DNA from: an uncultured Bacteroides sp. | Lineage (GTDB): Bacteria; Bacteroidota; Bacteroidia; Bacteroidales; Bacteroidaceae | Direction of reading: 5' to 3' | Assembly (NCBI GenBank): GCA_949288715.1 | Contig: CASELH010000006.1 | Coordinates: forward strand, 62,001-126,000 | DNA length: 64,000 bases | Made by a program: the position numbers and the translations under genes | Part shown: positions 35,266 through 43,425 of the stretch, in pieces | How positions within the stretch are numbered: position 1 is the stretch's first letter | Layout: every line of letters begins with the position of its first letter | Notes under the pieces: model-generated | Told to the model about the DNA's origin: nothing | The model's input: the letters and a program-made list of their open reading frames with translations, nothing else | The model's database searches: none

Positions 35266-35787
35266 TTATTCTGCACCGACGGCCGGCTTTTTCACATGCA
35301 CGGTGATGGAATCGCCATACATGCGCAACGCCTCCAACGTGCGGGCACGCCGACGGCGCCCCTTGCGGTCCCAGAACTCGCGGGTAAAAATAGCCATCAG
35401 ACTGTAGCCCGAGGGAGAGGCGCCTCCCGCCACGCGGGGAATGGTCATGCCCTCGGGGCGGTCAATGTCTATCTTGCACTGGTAAACGGGGTCCCAGTTG
35501 TAGGGGGTGTTGGCCGAATAAGGGCGCAGAGTCATCTTGACCTTTGGCTTAGGCGAGGTATGAGGCAGTGTAGGGTCTGCCTCCATCCACGGGCGCGAAG
35601 CATCCATACGGGGCGTGCCCATAAACATCTGCTCCAACTCGCGCAAGGCATCGGGATTCAGACGCGGCTGTTCTTCCTGCCCGAGAATGCGTTGCAGGCG
35701 CACGGAGTCTTGCACACTCCACTGCTGTGCCCACAAGGGACAGGCAGCCGCGAGGAGCAACGTACAAAGAACGAACACAGGCTTCAT
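35266..35787 (-). CDS. Exported protein of unknown function in the ECF sigma operon
   Basis: A 173-residue protein with a signal peptide (MKPVFVLCTLLLAAACPLWAQ) and no catalytic motif that I recognise. Features are PRLNPDALRELEQMFMG near residue 45, a Pro-rich middle, and a basic stretch DRKGRRRRARTLEALR near the C-terminus. Similar short exported proteins accompany sigma factors in Bacteroides (possibly DUF4858; I cannot confirm it). It starts 27 bp after the gene at 35815 and is the last of four genes that begin with the sigma factor at 37985. Confidence 0.75.
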   Translation of the reverse strand: MKPVFVLCTLLLAAACPLWAQQWSVQDSVRLQRILGQEEQPRLNPDALRELEQMFMGTPRMDASRPWMEADPTLPHTSPKPKVKMTLRPYSANTPYNWDPVYQCKIDIDRPEGMTIPRVAGGASPSGYSLMAIFTREFWDRKGRRRRARTLEALRMYGDSITVHVKKPAVGAE

Positions 35788-35814
35788 ACACCAATCATCA
35801 AGCGGACAGGCACA

Positions 35815-36363
35815 TCACCACCACATGTAGCCGCTGCCGCAAAGCGGTTCATCATAACAAGGGTCTATGGTCCACATGGTGCGGGGCAACTGGCGCATCT
35901 GCCACCAGTTGCGGTAGCGTTGCACGGCATCCAGCACCTCCTCGTCCGTCAAGAAGTAGATGCCTTCATAGTCTTCGGCATCCACATGCACCATCTTGCA
36001 ACCCATCGAAGCATGGTGCCCCAAGCGAAGGGATTCTACTGTCCAGAGGATACACTCCCCGAGGCGAAGCTTTCCGCCGGCCGAATAAGAGACAGGAGCC
36101 AAGGGGAAAGAGGGGATTTCCGACAAGTCGTCGGCATACGACAAGAGGGCTTCAATGTCCTTCATCGTAAACTTGGGAAGCCCCTGCATCTGCCCGTCGG
36201 CCGGCCAGGCCAGCTCGCCCGACTTGAGCTGATGGACAAAGACATCGACATCGGGATGGTTATAATCGAACGTCTCATGCGTGCAAGCGTCAAAGGCAAA
36301 AGCAAGAAGAATTGCCAGCGCGACAAAAGCACTGCGCAAGGTATATAGTAATGAAGTTTTCAT
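35815..36363 (-). CDS. Putative lipoprotein of unknown function in the ECF sigma operon
   Basis: A 182-residue protein with a hydrophobic N-terminus (MKTSLLYTLRSAFVALAILL) and a possible lipidation site at Cys27 in FAFDACTHE, although Asp before it is unusual for a lipobox. The mature part has YNHPDVDVFVHQLKSG and a C-terminal aromatic run ending CGSGYMWW. The start MKTSLL is preferred to MIPMKTS three codons upstream, but both are possible. It lies 19 bp after the gene at 36383. No function can be assigned. Confidence 0.7.
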   Translation of the reverse strand: MKTSLLYTLRSAFVALAILLAFAFDACTHETFDYNHPDVDVFVHQLKSGELAWPADGQMQGLPKFTMKDIEALLSYADDLSEIPSFPLAPVSYSAGGKLRLGECILWTVESLRLGHHASMGCKMVHVDAEDYEGIYFLTDEEVLDAVQRYRNWWQMRQLPRTMWTIDPCYDEPLCGSGYMWW

Positions 36364-36382
36364 AGGAATCATATTAATCAGA

Positions 36383-37432
36383 TTAGAAAAGCATGCGCAT
36401 GCCGCACAACAGTTGCAGATTGGTAGGCCGCTCGCTATGCAGCGTCTCTGTCTCCGAAGCGGTGGCAAACCGGTGGGTCACCGCAGGCTCGGCAAAGAGT
36501 GCCAGACGCCGGTTCAGCTTATAGCGCACACCCACGCCCGCCATTACCGACAAGCCTACCGGCTCGGCACGGAAGCTGTTGTCAGCCGCTCCGGCCACCA
36601 TCTTTTCGGCCATTCCTCCTGCCATGGCATAGAAATCCACCTTATCATTCTCCGCCAGCAACACATTGGCACGCACCGGGATACCTATAGTATGGAGCAC
36701 CCGCTCCCCACCCAGCCGGGTGTATTGCAAGCCTGCTTCCAGCGACCAGCGCTTGCCCAAGCGGCGCTCTACCCCCACAGTGGTCACAAGCGGTGCGGCA
36801 TACTGTCCTTTGGGCAAAGCCGTGCCTATGCCTGCCTTCAACGCCCAGTTGCTTGGGGCGGCTTCTGCCGGCAAGCGGGATGGGGTTTCCGCCGGTGCCT
36901 CTTCCTTCGAGGCTTGGGCTGCGGACTGCCGGCCATGCGAAGCTTGCCGATAGTTGCTTGCCGACTGCGGATGGCGCACATACCCGTTCTCTGTAATCGT
37001 AATGGAAAAGCGGACGGAAACCTGACCCTCTTCAGCCTCCGCCCCCCCTGCGGCAGCCGGCGCAGAAGCCCGGTAGGCCACCGGCTGCCCCGGCGCTACG
37101 GGAGGCGCGGCTACCGGCGAAGGAAAAGACTCTGCCACTTGGTCACCCCGCACCTCGGGCACAGGCACTATGGAAGCCACCGGGGCGATGGCCTCCTGCA
37201 CATCGGGCCGTTGGGACAAATACCAGAAAGCCGCCGAGGCCCCGCCCAGCACCAAGGCTATGCTGGCCGCAGCAGCCACACGCGGAAGCCACCGCCTTCG
37301 TAAAGGCACGGCACGCCCCTCGGCCTTAGCCAGGTCGGCCTGCAACGACTGCCAAAAGCCGTCGCGCACGTCCATCTCCGCATCGGCCAGGTGCCGGCGA
37401 TAAAGGCGGGTTATGTCATCTTCTGTTTTCAT
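36383..37432 (-). CDS. Sigma-linked protein: cytoplasmic domain, one TM helix, barrel-like C-terminus
   Basis: A 349-residue protein. Residues 1-45 (MKTEDDITRLYRRHLADAEMDV) look like the short cytoplasmic part of an anti-sigma factor. One helix follows at about 50-72 (AAAASIALVLGGASAAFWYL), then a Pro/Ala-rich periplasmic linker to about 190. The C-terminal ~160 residues resemble an outer-membrane beta-barrel (NWALKAGIGTALPKG ... VGVRYKLNRRLALFAEPA) ending in Phe, as such barrels do. Its start overlaps the sigma gene by 17 bp, so the two are translationally coupled. It probably restrains the sigma factor; this is inference from context. Confidence 0.75.
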   Translation of the reverse strand: MKTEDDITRLYRRHLADAEMDVRDGFWQSLQADLAKAEGRAVPLRRRWLPRVAAAASIALVLGGASAAFWYLSQRPDVQEAIAPVASIVPVPEVRGDQVAESFPSPVAAPPVAPGQPVAYRASAPAAAGGAEAEEGQVSVRFSITITENGYVRHPQSASNYRQASHGRQSAAQASKEEAPAETPSRLPAEAAPSNWALKAGIGTALPKGQYAAPLVTTVGVERRLGKRWSLEAGLQYTRLGGERVLHTIGIPVRANVLLAENDKVDFYAMAGGMAEKMVAGAADNSFRAEPVGLSVMAGVGVRYKLNRRLALFAEPAVTHRFATASETETLHSERPTNLQLLCGMRMLF

Positions 37433-37985
37433 GCTCGATATATTCTTTGATTCTCTTTGCCAATAACAACTTTGCACGGTGCAGTTGCGAGGTAGACGTA
37501 TGCTCCTTGATGCCCAGCAACGAGGCAATCTCCTGGTGCGACTTTTCCTCGAACACGTAGAGGTTGAACACCGTCCGGCAACCTGTGGGCAACCCGGCCA
37601 GCAACTCCATCAGCACCTCTTGCGAGAGGCTGTCGGCCTCGCTGCCTGCCACCGGCTCCTCGTCGGCACAGTCGGGCAGTTGCTCTTCGTACACCACCAG
37701 GCGGGCAAAGCGTTCGCGCTGCCTCAGGAAGTCGATGGACTGGGTCATCATGACCCGCGTCAGCCACGACTTCAAGGAGCACTCACCCCTGTAGGTGAAG
37801 TGCGTGAACGCCTTGATAAACCCATCGTGCAACACGTCGTGGGCAGCCTCCACATCGCCCGTGTAGCGGTAGCACACGGCCAACATCTGCTTGGCATAAC
37901 GGACATACAACTCCTTGCGGGCAGCATTATTCCCCGCCCGGCAACCTTCTACAAGTTCTGTCTCATTGTCCAACGTCAGTGTCAT
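37416..37985 (-). CDS. ECF-type RNA polymerase sigma factor
   Basis: A 189-residue sigma-70 family protein with only regions 2 and 4. Region 2 (about 20-95) shows LYVRYAKQMLAVCYRYTGDVEAAHDVLHDGFIKAF and SLKSWLTRVMMTQSIDFLR in two adjoining segments. Region 4 (about 125-180) shows LPTGCRTVFNLYVFEEKSHQ and EIASLLGIKEHTSTSQLHRAK, the -35-binding HTH. It heads a four-gene operon with an envelope-inserted partner, the usual layout for a sigma/anti-sigma stress or nutrient switch. Promoters that it recognises cannot be named from this window. Confidence 0.93.
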   Translation of the reverse strand: MTLTLDNETELVEGCRAGNNAARKELYVRYAKQMLAVCYRYTGDVEAAHDVLHDGFIKAFTHFTYRGECSLKSWLTRVMMTQSIDFLRQRERFARLVVYEEQLPDCADEEPVAGSEADSLSQEVLMELLAGLPTGCRTVFNLYVFEEKSHQEIASLLGIKEHTSTSQLHRAKLLLAKRIKEYIEHENRR

Positions 37986-38014
37986 CTTGTGGACGCCTTC
38001 ACGCGCCGTTTACT

Positions 38015-38080
38015 TAAAAGACGGGCACATGCCCGAAAGACTGCCTCTATTTCTCTTAAAAGAAGTTAAGAGGCAATCTT
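38015..38080 (-). terminator. Tandem hairpins between nadC and the sigma operon
   Basis: On the minus strand a 12-bp stem (38069-38080 with 38037-38048, one mismatch) is followed by a second hairpin CGGGCATGTGCCCG (38022-38035) and TCTTTT. This would end the DUF4783-nadC transcript about 30-90 bp after the nadC stop. Confidence 0.7.
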
Positions 38081-38111
38081 TTCACAAAGAATATATCACG
38101 GTAAAGGAAAT

Positions 38112-38960
38112 TCAGCACGCCTTGAAGCTCATGTCCAAGCCTTTGACCGAATGGGTCAACGCGCCTACCGAAATGAAGTCCACGCCGCACTCGGCATAGT
38201 CGCGCAAGGTGTCAAAAGTGATGCCTCCGGACGACTCAGTTTCATAGCGTCCGCCTACCATCTCTACCGCCTTGCGGGTCAGCTCGGGGGTGAAGTTGTC
38301 AAACATAATGCGGTCCACCCCGCCCAAGTCGAGCACCTGCTGCAGCTCGTCGAGGTTGCGCACCTCAATCTCAATCTTCAGGTCCTTGCCCTTCTCGCGG
38401 CAATACTCCTTGGCGCGCGTGATGGCCTTGTCTATGCCTCCGGCAAAGTCCACGTGGTTGTCCTTCAGCAGAATCATGTCGAACAGGCCGATGCGGTGGT
38501 TCACTCCCCCGCCTATTTTCACCGCCATCTTCTCGAGTATGCGCATGCCAGGCGTCGTCTTGCGCGTGTCCAGCACGCGGGTGTGGGTGCCCTTCAGCTG
38601 CTCGGCATAGCGGTGCGTCATGGTGGCAATGCCGCTCATGCGCTGCATGATGTTCAGCATCAGCCTCTCCGTCTGCAGCAGCGACTGCACCTTGCCCTCT
38701 ACCACCATGGGCACATCGCCCGGCTTCACCTCGGTGCCGTCGTTCATAAACACTTCCACCTTCATGGTGGGGTCGAAACGACGGAATACTTCTTTGGCCA
38801 CCTCAATGCCGGCCAAGATGCCCGCCTCCTTAATCAGCAACTTCGACTTGCCCATGGCTGTGGGGGGTATGCACGACAGCGTGGTATGGTCGCCATCGCC
38901 TATGTCTTCTGCGAAAGCCAGGTCTATCAGCCTGTCTATCAGTTCTTGTTCCTTAGTCAT
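38112..38960 (-). CDS. nadC: Nicotinate-nucleotide diphosphorylase (quinolinate phosphoribosyltransferase)
   Basis: A 282-residue enzyme of de novo NAD synthesis that converts quinolinate and PRPP to nicotinate mononucleotide. Diagnostic segments are RVLDTRKTTPGMRILEKMAV near residue 128, GGGVNHRIGLFDMILLKDNH, EIEVRNLDE and the C-terminal SSGGITFDTLRDYAECGVDF. The length matches NadC. Its start overlaps the stop of the upstream DUF4783 gene by 8 bp, so the two are coupled. nadA and nadB are not in the window. Confidence 0.96.
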   Translation of the reverse strand: MTKEQELIDRLIDLAFAEDIGDGDHTTLSCIPPTAMGKSKLLIKEAGILAGIEVAKEVFRRFDPTMKVEVFMNDGTEVKPGDVPMVVEGKVQSLLQTERLMLNIMQRMSGIATMTHRYAEQLKGTHTRVLDTRKTTPGMRILEKMAVKIGGGVNHRIGLFDMILLKDNHVDFAGGIDKAITRAKEYCREKGKDLKIEIEVRNLDELQQVLDLGGVDRIMFDNFTPELTRKAVEMVGGRYETESSGGITFDTLRDYAECGVDFISVGALTHSVKGLDMSFKAC

Positions 38961-39351
38961 TGTTTTTATTGATTCTTATCTGGTGAATAAAATAATTGCC
39001 TTTCTCTTTCTTCAGAAAGCAATGCACGCGGTAGCTGCCCTGCTCCGTGCGGAGGGTGCCTACCACGAAGCCCGACTCGTCCCGCCGCCCCTCGTGGTTC
39101 AGGTCGAAGCCCCGCACCTTGTGCAGCCGGAAGAAGCCGGCCAAAGCCTCCTCTCCTGCCCGCTTGCCGGAGCCGGCGTTTTTGTCCTCGATGACGATGC
39201 TTACCTTGTCGTCCAACAACGCGTTCAGTTCCACGGAGTTTCCCTTACGGAAAGCCTCCACGATGCCTTTCGCCGCATCCTGCCCGTGAGCCACGGATAC
39301 CGTCAGCAGGAACGCTGCAATAAATAAGACTATTCGCCGTGTCATCTGCAT
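38953..39351 (-). CDS. DUF4783 exported protein upstream of nadC
   Basis: A protein of about 132 residues with a signal peptide (MQMTRRIVLFIAAFLLTVSVAHG) and an NTF2/cystatin-like domain: AAKGIVEAFRKGNSVELNALLDDKVSIVIEDK, in two adjoining segments, then FFRLHKVRGFDLNHEG and YRVHCFLKKEKGNYFIHQIRI. This matches DUF4783, a Bacteroidetes family of unknown function that is commonly encoded next to nadC. The start could also be the Met two codons later; an upstream in-frame ATG at 39381 would spoil the signal peptide. Confidence 0.85.
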   Translation of the reverse strand: MQMTRRIVLFIAAFLLTVSVAHGQDAAKGIVEAFRKGNSVELNALLDDKVSIVIEDKNAGSGKRAGEEALAGFFRLHKVRGFDLNHEGRRDESGFVVGTLRTEQGSYRVHCFLKKEKGNYFIHQIRINKNND

Positions 39352-39538
39352 AAATGTTAATCTTCGGGCAAAGTTAAACATTTATTATGAATCCGCAAGA
39401 ACAGGACAGCAGAAATCGCCTCGCTGGCTCCGGAGACTGACATTTTGACACCGCTGCAATCTGCCAAATGAACGCCTTGCGGGACGCATCAGGCTCGCTC
39501 CCTGTTCGCTTCTATAGCGACGGAAAAAGAACGAACAT

Positions 39539-39568
39539 GGTACGAACTTGGTACGACTTTGGTACGAA
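39539..39568. repeat. 11-bp phased GGTACGAA repeats
   Basis: GGTACGAA at 39539, GGTACGAC at 39550 and GGTACGAA at 39561 are exactly 11 bp apart, with weaker copies on each side. Read on the minus strand they are TTCGTACC, the same word and phase as at 11721-11772. They lie about 190-220 bp upstream of the 39351 start. The rest of the 340-bp spacer (39352-39690) shows no gene. Confidence 0.75.
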
Positions 39569-39690
39569 GAAGAACCGGACGGAATTTGGACAAAATCCAG
39601 GCGAAAAACGGGCAAAAAACGGCTTTGATACGGACAGGAAGGAATGACAAAATGACAGGAATCTGAAAGCCGGGAAACAACTGCTGCGTC

Positions 39691-41952
39691 TTAGCGGTTG
39701 AAGAGCTCGAAGGTGAACTTGCAGCCTACCTCCTTGTACTTCCAGTTGGCAAAGCTGGCGAAGACACCGAAATCGAAGACGTGGGTGCCGATGCCGTAGC
39801 CCACCTCGATGTAAGGCTTCAGGTGGGGCACCACGAGGGCATTGGCATAGAGGCGTTCGTTCAGCACGTAGCGGGTGTACTTCATGAGGTGGCGCATCAG
39901 CAGGAAGGGGGCTTCGTAGGTGACGTGCCCGCGCAGGTAGCGGTCGGACGAGTTGTACCACCTCCGGTCCAGCAGCTGGAACATGCCGCCGGCCTCGTCG
40001 TTCCATCCCACGGGCAGGTTGTGGCGGGTAAAGTAGGCAAAGTCCACGAAGTAAGTATTTTTCTGGTTGGTAAACATGCCGCCGCCCACGCGCATGAACA
40101 GGGTACGCATAGGCCCGAGAGCCAGCTGGTGGTGCACGTCAAGCTCCACACGCTCGTAGGTGCCCGAATTGCGCAGCACGCCTTCGATGCCCCGCTCCCA
40201 CTCGACGGAGAAGGTGGGGTAGCGCGAATGCATGTTTACCTTGCGGTCACCGTTCATATAATAATATTGACCGGGGGTGTACGACAGCCGCACGCGGGGG
40301 GCAAAACTGGTATAGACGTGGCTTAGGCGGCTCAGTATGTCCATGTCAATGCCCGGATGCGGGGGAGTAGTGGCCGTAGCCTGCGCAGATGCCGAACCGC
40401 CGGAGGGGCTGATGACGGGGTAATTTATCTGAAAGTTGGAGCGCTCTACTTCCGTGCGCCGGTGCAGGGTGAGGCCCACGTCGAGCGTCAGGCCGTTTAC
40501 AATCTCCCACGTGTGGTAGAACTTGAAGTACAGGTCGCGAAAGTAATCCAAATGTATTTGGTCGAAGTTGAACAGGCTGTCGGGCATGGACTTCAGGTCG
40601 TCCAGCACGTCGCTGCTGTAGATACGGTTGCCGTTGCCCACATCCACATGCACGGCGGCACGCTTGCGGGGCCAGTAGTCGAAGTCGGCACGCACGCGCC
40701 AGTAAAACTCTTTACGAGAAAAATTGTAACCTATCTGCGGCCTGACGCGCAACAGGCGGTCGCCCGCAAAGAGGCGGTTGTACTTGAATTCCTGTTTGTA
40801 CGAGAAACCGTTGCTGCCGCTATAGCTCAGCAGGAAGGGGTTGATGAGGGGCGAGCAGCGCACACTGCCTATCTGTGCCAGGTCAACGGTGTAGCGGCTG
40901 GTGAGCACATCGCCTACCTGCCCCCAAAACTCTAAATGTTTACTGCGTTTCCGTGGCGGATTACGCAGGGTATCGCTACGCAGAAAGTAGTCGCGATACA
41001 GTCCCTGCTCGTGCTCCGTAAGTGGCAACGGGCGGATGGAGTTGAAGTAAGCCGTGTCGCGGCGGTAGGCATTGGTGTCGCAACGCAAGGTATAGTAGTC
41101 CGTCAGGTCGTATTGCTCCTTGCCCTGGCGCGGGGGCAAGTCAAACTGGTGCGGAATGATTTCGCCATAGTCCAGCACGGCCGTATAGTCGCCGTCAATG
41201 ACATTGCCCAGGAAGCGGAACGTGCCGTCCAGGTGGCAGCTGACGGGCAAGAACTCGTCGGCGGCGCCTACTTCGCCCATGCGCACCAGGTTGTTGAAGC
41301 GCACCAGGCTGGACTGCCCTGCAAAGCGCACCTCGCGCACGCTCCACACGTCGTTGCTCACCACAAGGTATCCCCCCACCAGCTGGAAACTCTTGCTCTT
41401 GGGGATGAAGCGGATGCGGTACTGCAAGCGTCCGTCGCGGCTCTGCATCACCGAGTCGATGCGGTAGGTGTAATATTTCTTGGCATCCGAAGCCAGGGGC
41501 GAGATGAATTTGTCGTAAAACAGCGTGGGGGCATAGACGTTGACGTAGAAGTATTCGGGCAGGCGCTCGTCCATGCCCCAAAACTCACGCACGGTGCCCA
41601 CGCTGGCCTTCACCTTCTGGTCGTAGAGGTTGGGGGCAGTGAAGTGCAGGTCGCTGTACGACTCCACCATGTACTCCCTCACGCCCTTGCGCAAGCGGAA
41701 CATGGAGGGCACAAAGCGCAGGATGTGATTCTTCTTCCGGATGTCCACATAGCCCTTGATGTACAGGCTGGCCTTATAGCTGTCCACCGCCTTGGCATAC
41801 ATGGGGGCAAAGAAGATGACTTGCTGCATGATGCTGTCCGCCGAGCGCGTGGCGGCATCGGGAGCCACCGGATGCGGACGGGGAGGCGGCACTGCCCCCG
41901 CCGTGCAGAGCAACGCCCACAACATCGCCATTATGACAGCCAATCGTTTCAC
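39691..41952 (-). CDS. DUF5686-type outer-membrane protein
   Basis: A 753-residue exported protein with a signal peptide (MKRLAVIMAMLWALLCTAGA). The N-terminal part has the DUF5686 pattern (SADSIMQQVIFFAPMYAKAVDSYKA in two adjoining segments, then YIKGYVDI and RLQYRIRFIPKSKSFQLVGG). The C-terminal half consists of beta-strand repeats rich in aromatics and ends KFTFELFNR, consistent with an outer-membrane barrel. Many family members carry an N-terminal carboxypeptidase-regulatory domain; here it is missing. The function is unknown. It is a single gene with its own spacer, divergent from fcl. Confidence 0.85.
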   Translation of the reverse strand: MKRLAVIMAMLWALLCTAGAVPPPRPHPVAPDAATRSADSIMQQVIFFAPMYAKAVDSYKASLYIKGYVDIRKKNHILRFVPSMFRLRKGVREYMVESYSDLHFTAPNLYDQKVKASVGTVREFWGMDERLPEYFYVNVYAPTLFYDKFISPLASDAKKYYTYRIDSVMQSRDGRLQYRIRFIPKSKSFQLVGGYLVVSNDVWSVREVRFAGQSSLVRFNNLVRMGEVGAADEFLPVSCHLDGTFRFLGNVIDGDYTAVLDYGEIIPHQFDLPPRQGKEQYDLTDYYTLRCDTNAYRRDTAYFNSIRPLPLTEHEQGLYRDYFLRSDTLRNPPRKRSKHLEFWGQVGDVLTSRYTVDLAQIGSVRCSPLINPFLLSYSGSNGFSYKQEFKYNRLFAGDRLLRVRPQIGYNFSRKEFYWRVRADFDYWPRKRAAVHVDVGNGNRIYSSDVLDDLKSMPDSLFNFDQIHLDYFRDLYFKFYHTWEIVNGLTLDVGLTLHRRTEVERSNFQINYPVISPSGGSASAQATATTPPHPGIDMDILSRLSHVYTSFAPRVRLSYTPGQYYYMNGDRKVNMHSRYPTFSVEWERGIEGVLRNSGTYERVELDVHHQLALGPMRTLFMRVGGGMFTNQKNTYFVDFAYFTRHNLPVGWNDEAGGMFQLLDRRWYNSSDRYLRGHVTYEAPFLLMRHLMKYTRYVLNERLYANALVVPHLKPYIEVGYGIGTHVFDFGVFASFANWKYKEVGCKFTFELFNR

Positions 41953-42034
41953 ATTTCTTCCTTCTTTCTTGTTGAGTCGGGGGCAAATATACGGAGAAGC
42001 GGCGAAAGATGGGACAAATTAGCAGGATTTTGCC

Positions 42035-42042
42035 TACTTTTG
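42035..42042 (+). promoter_or_regulatory. -7 box of fcl
   Basis: TACTTTTG fits TAnnTTTG and lies 23 bp before the ATG at 42065. The -33 element is not evident. Confidence 0.4.
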
Positions 42043-42064
42043 TAGCGCAAAAAGGAACATTTGT

Positions 42065-43006
42065 ATGGAGAAAGACGCTAAAATATACGTGGCCGGACAC
42101 CGGGGAATGGTGGGATCGGCCATTGTGCGCGAACTGCAAAGACAAGGATACACCAATATTATTACGCGTACCCATGCCGAGCTGGACTTGTGCCGGCAGG
42201 AAACCGTGGAGCAGTTCTTTGCCGAAGAAAAGCCGGAATACGTATTTCTGGCTGCTGCCAAGGTGGGAGGCATCGTGGCTAATGAAAGCGCATTGGCCGA
42301 CTTTATGTACGTCAACATGATTCTGGAGATGAACGTCATCCACTCGGCTTGGCAGAACGGCTGCAAAAAGCTGGAGTTTCTGGGCTCGTCGTGCATCTAT
42401 CCGCGCATGGCCCCGCAGCCCATGAAGGAGAGCTGCCTGCTGACATCGGAACTGGAGAAGACCAACGAGGCGTACGCACTGGCCAAGATTTCGGGATTGA
42501 AGTATTGCGAATTCTTGAATCGGCAGTATGGGACGGACTACATCAGCGTGATGCCCACCAACCTGTATGGCCCCAACGACAACTACCACCCTACGCACAG
42601 CCACGTACTACCTGCCTTGATAAGGCGCTTTCACGAAGCTAAAGTGCAAAACTTGCCCTTCGTGACCTGCTGGGGAGACGGAAGCCCGCTGCGTGAGTTT
42701 CTCTACGTGGACGACCTGGCCAACCTGTGCGTATTCCTGATGAACCATTACAGCGGCAACGAGACAGTAAACGCAGGAACAGGAAAGGAGCTGACCATCA
42801 AGCAACTGACGGAACTGGTAGCCAAAGTGGTGGGCTATGAAGGAGAAATACGCTGGGACAAGACAAAGCCCAATGGAACGCCCCGCAAGCTGCTGGACGT
42901 GTCGAAAGCCACCGCCCTGGGATGGACCTACAAGACGGAACTTGAAGACGGCATTCGCCTGGCCTACCAGGACTTCTTGCACAATCCCATGCGGGCTGAA
43001 AGGTGA
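42065..43006 (+). CDS. fcl: GDP-L-fucose synthase
   Basis: A 313-residue short-chain dehydrogenase that epimerises and reduces GDP-4-keto-6-deoxymannose to GDP-L-fucose, a donor for Bacteroides capsules and glycoproteins. Motifs: [12 protein letters not shown] near residue 8 (NADP binding), [19 protein letters not shown] with the active-site Ser near 107, YALAK with the catalytic Tyr and Lys near 137-141, and [19 protein letters not shown]. The length is standard. gmd, the preceding enzyme, is not adjacent. A strong terminator follows at 43042. Confidence 0.96.
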   Translation: MEKDAKIYVAGHRGMVGSAIVRELQRQGYTNIITRTHAELDLCRQETVEQFFAEEKPEYVFLAAAKVGGIVANESALADFMYVNMILEMNVIHSAWQNGCKKLEFLGSSCIYPRMAPQPMKESCLLTSELEKTNEAYALAKISGLKYCEFLNRQYGTDYISVMPTNLYGPNDNYHPTHSHVLPALIRRFHEAKVQNLPFVTCWGDGSPLREFLYVDDLANLCVFLMNHYSGNETVNAGTGKELTIKQLTELVAKVVGYEGEIRWDKTKPNGTPRKLLDVSKATALGWTYKTELEDGIRLAYQDFLHNPMRAER

Positions 43007-43041
43007 GCCAAGCCTGCACTTTTACCTCACATTGTTACAGA

Positions 43042-43076
43042 ATCCTCTCCGAGACTGCACCGGAGGGGATTTTTTT
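43042..43076 (+). terminator. Terminator of fcl
   Basis: ATCCTCTCCG and CGGAGGGGAT pair around a 9-base loop, followed by seven T residues. It lies 36 bp after the fcl stop. Confidence 0.92.
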
Positions 43077-43133
43077 ATGCCCAAATCTGTTGTTAGCTGT
43101 GATTTTTTTCATAGTTTTGGCACTCATTACAAA

Positions 43134-43403
43134 AAATGGGAATTTAGCACGCGCAAGCGCGCTTTAATGAAGAATTAAGAATGAAGAATGATGAATTCTC
43201 AAGGATGCAAATGCGGTGGTAACTGAATTCCCCGCCTCCGGGGAGGAGATCCCTATTTTTAGAGATTTACACTTTTACCTACCACCTCCCCCTTCGGGTA
43301 CTCCTCCTCCCGGGGGAGGAGGAGAATTCAGTTACTTCCCTAATTCTTCATTCTTAGTTCTTCATTCTTCATTTCGGGGCTGCGCCCCGCTAAATTATCA
43401 TTT
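43134..43403. repeat. Interspersed element copy C (GTAACTGAATTC type, long form)
   Basis: About 270 bp with ends AAATGGGAATTTAGC and, read inwards from the right, AAATGATAATTTAGCG. Inside are GCGCAAGCGCGC and GGGGCTGCGCCCC hairpins, GAAGAATGAAGAAT-type A-rich repeats in opposite orientations, and GTAACTGAATTC inverted arms around a GC-rich core of about 100 bp. Copy D at 52711 is the same element inverted and with most of the core missing. It ends 22 bp before the M16 peptidase start. An open frame running through it upstream of 43426 is not a credible coding extension. Confidence 0.9.
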
Positions 43404-43425
43404 ATTCAAAATAAAACGCTTTATT

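Noticed and set aside
43216..43425. N-terminal extension of the M16 peptidase
   Set aside because: The extension is translated repeat element copy C; the signal peptide begins at 43426, and a related peptide appears from copy D, which has no peptidase.
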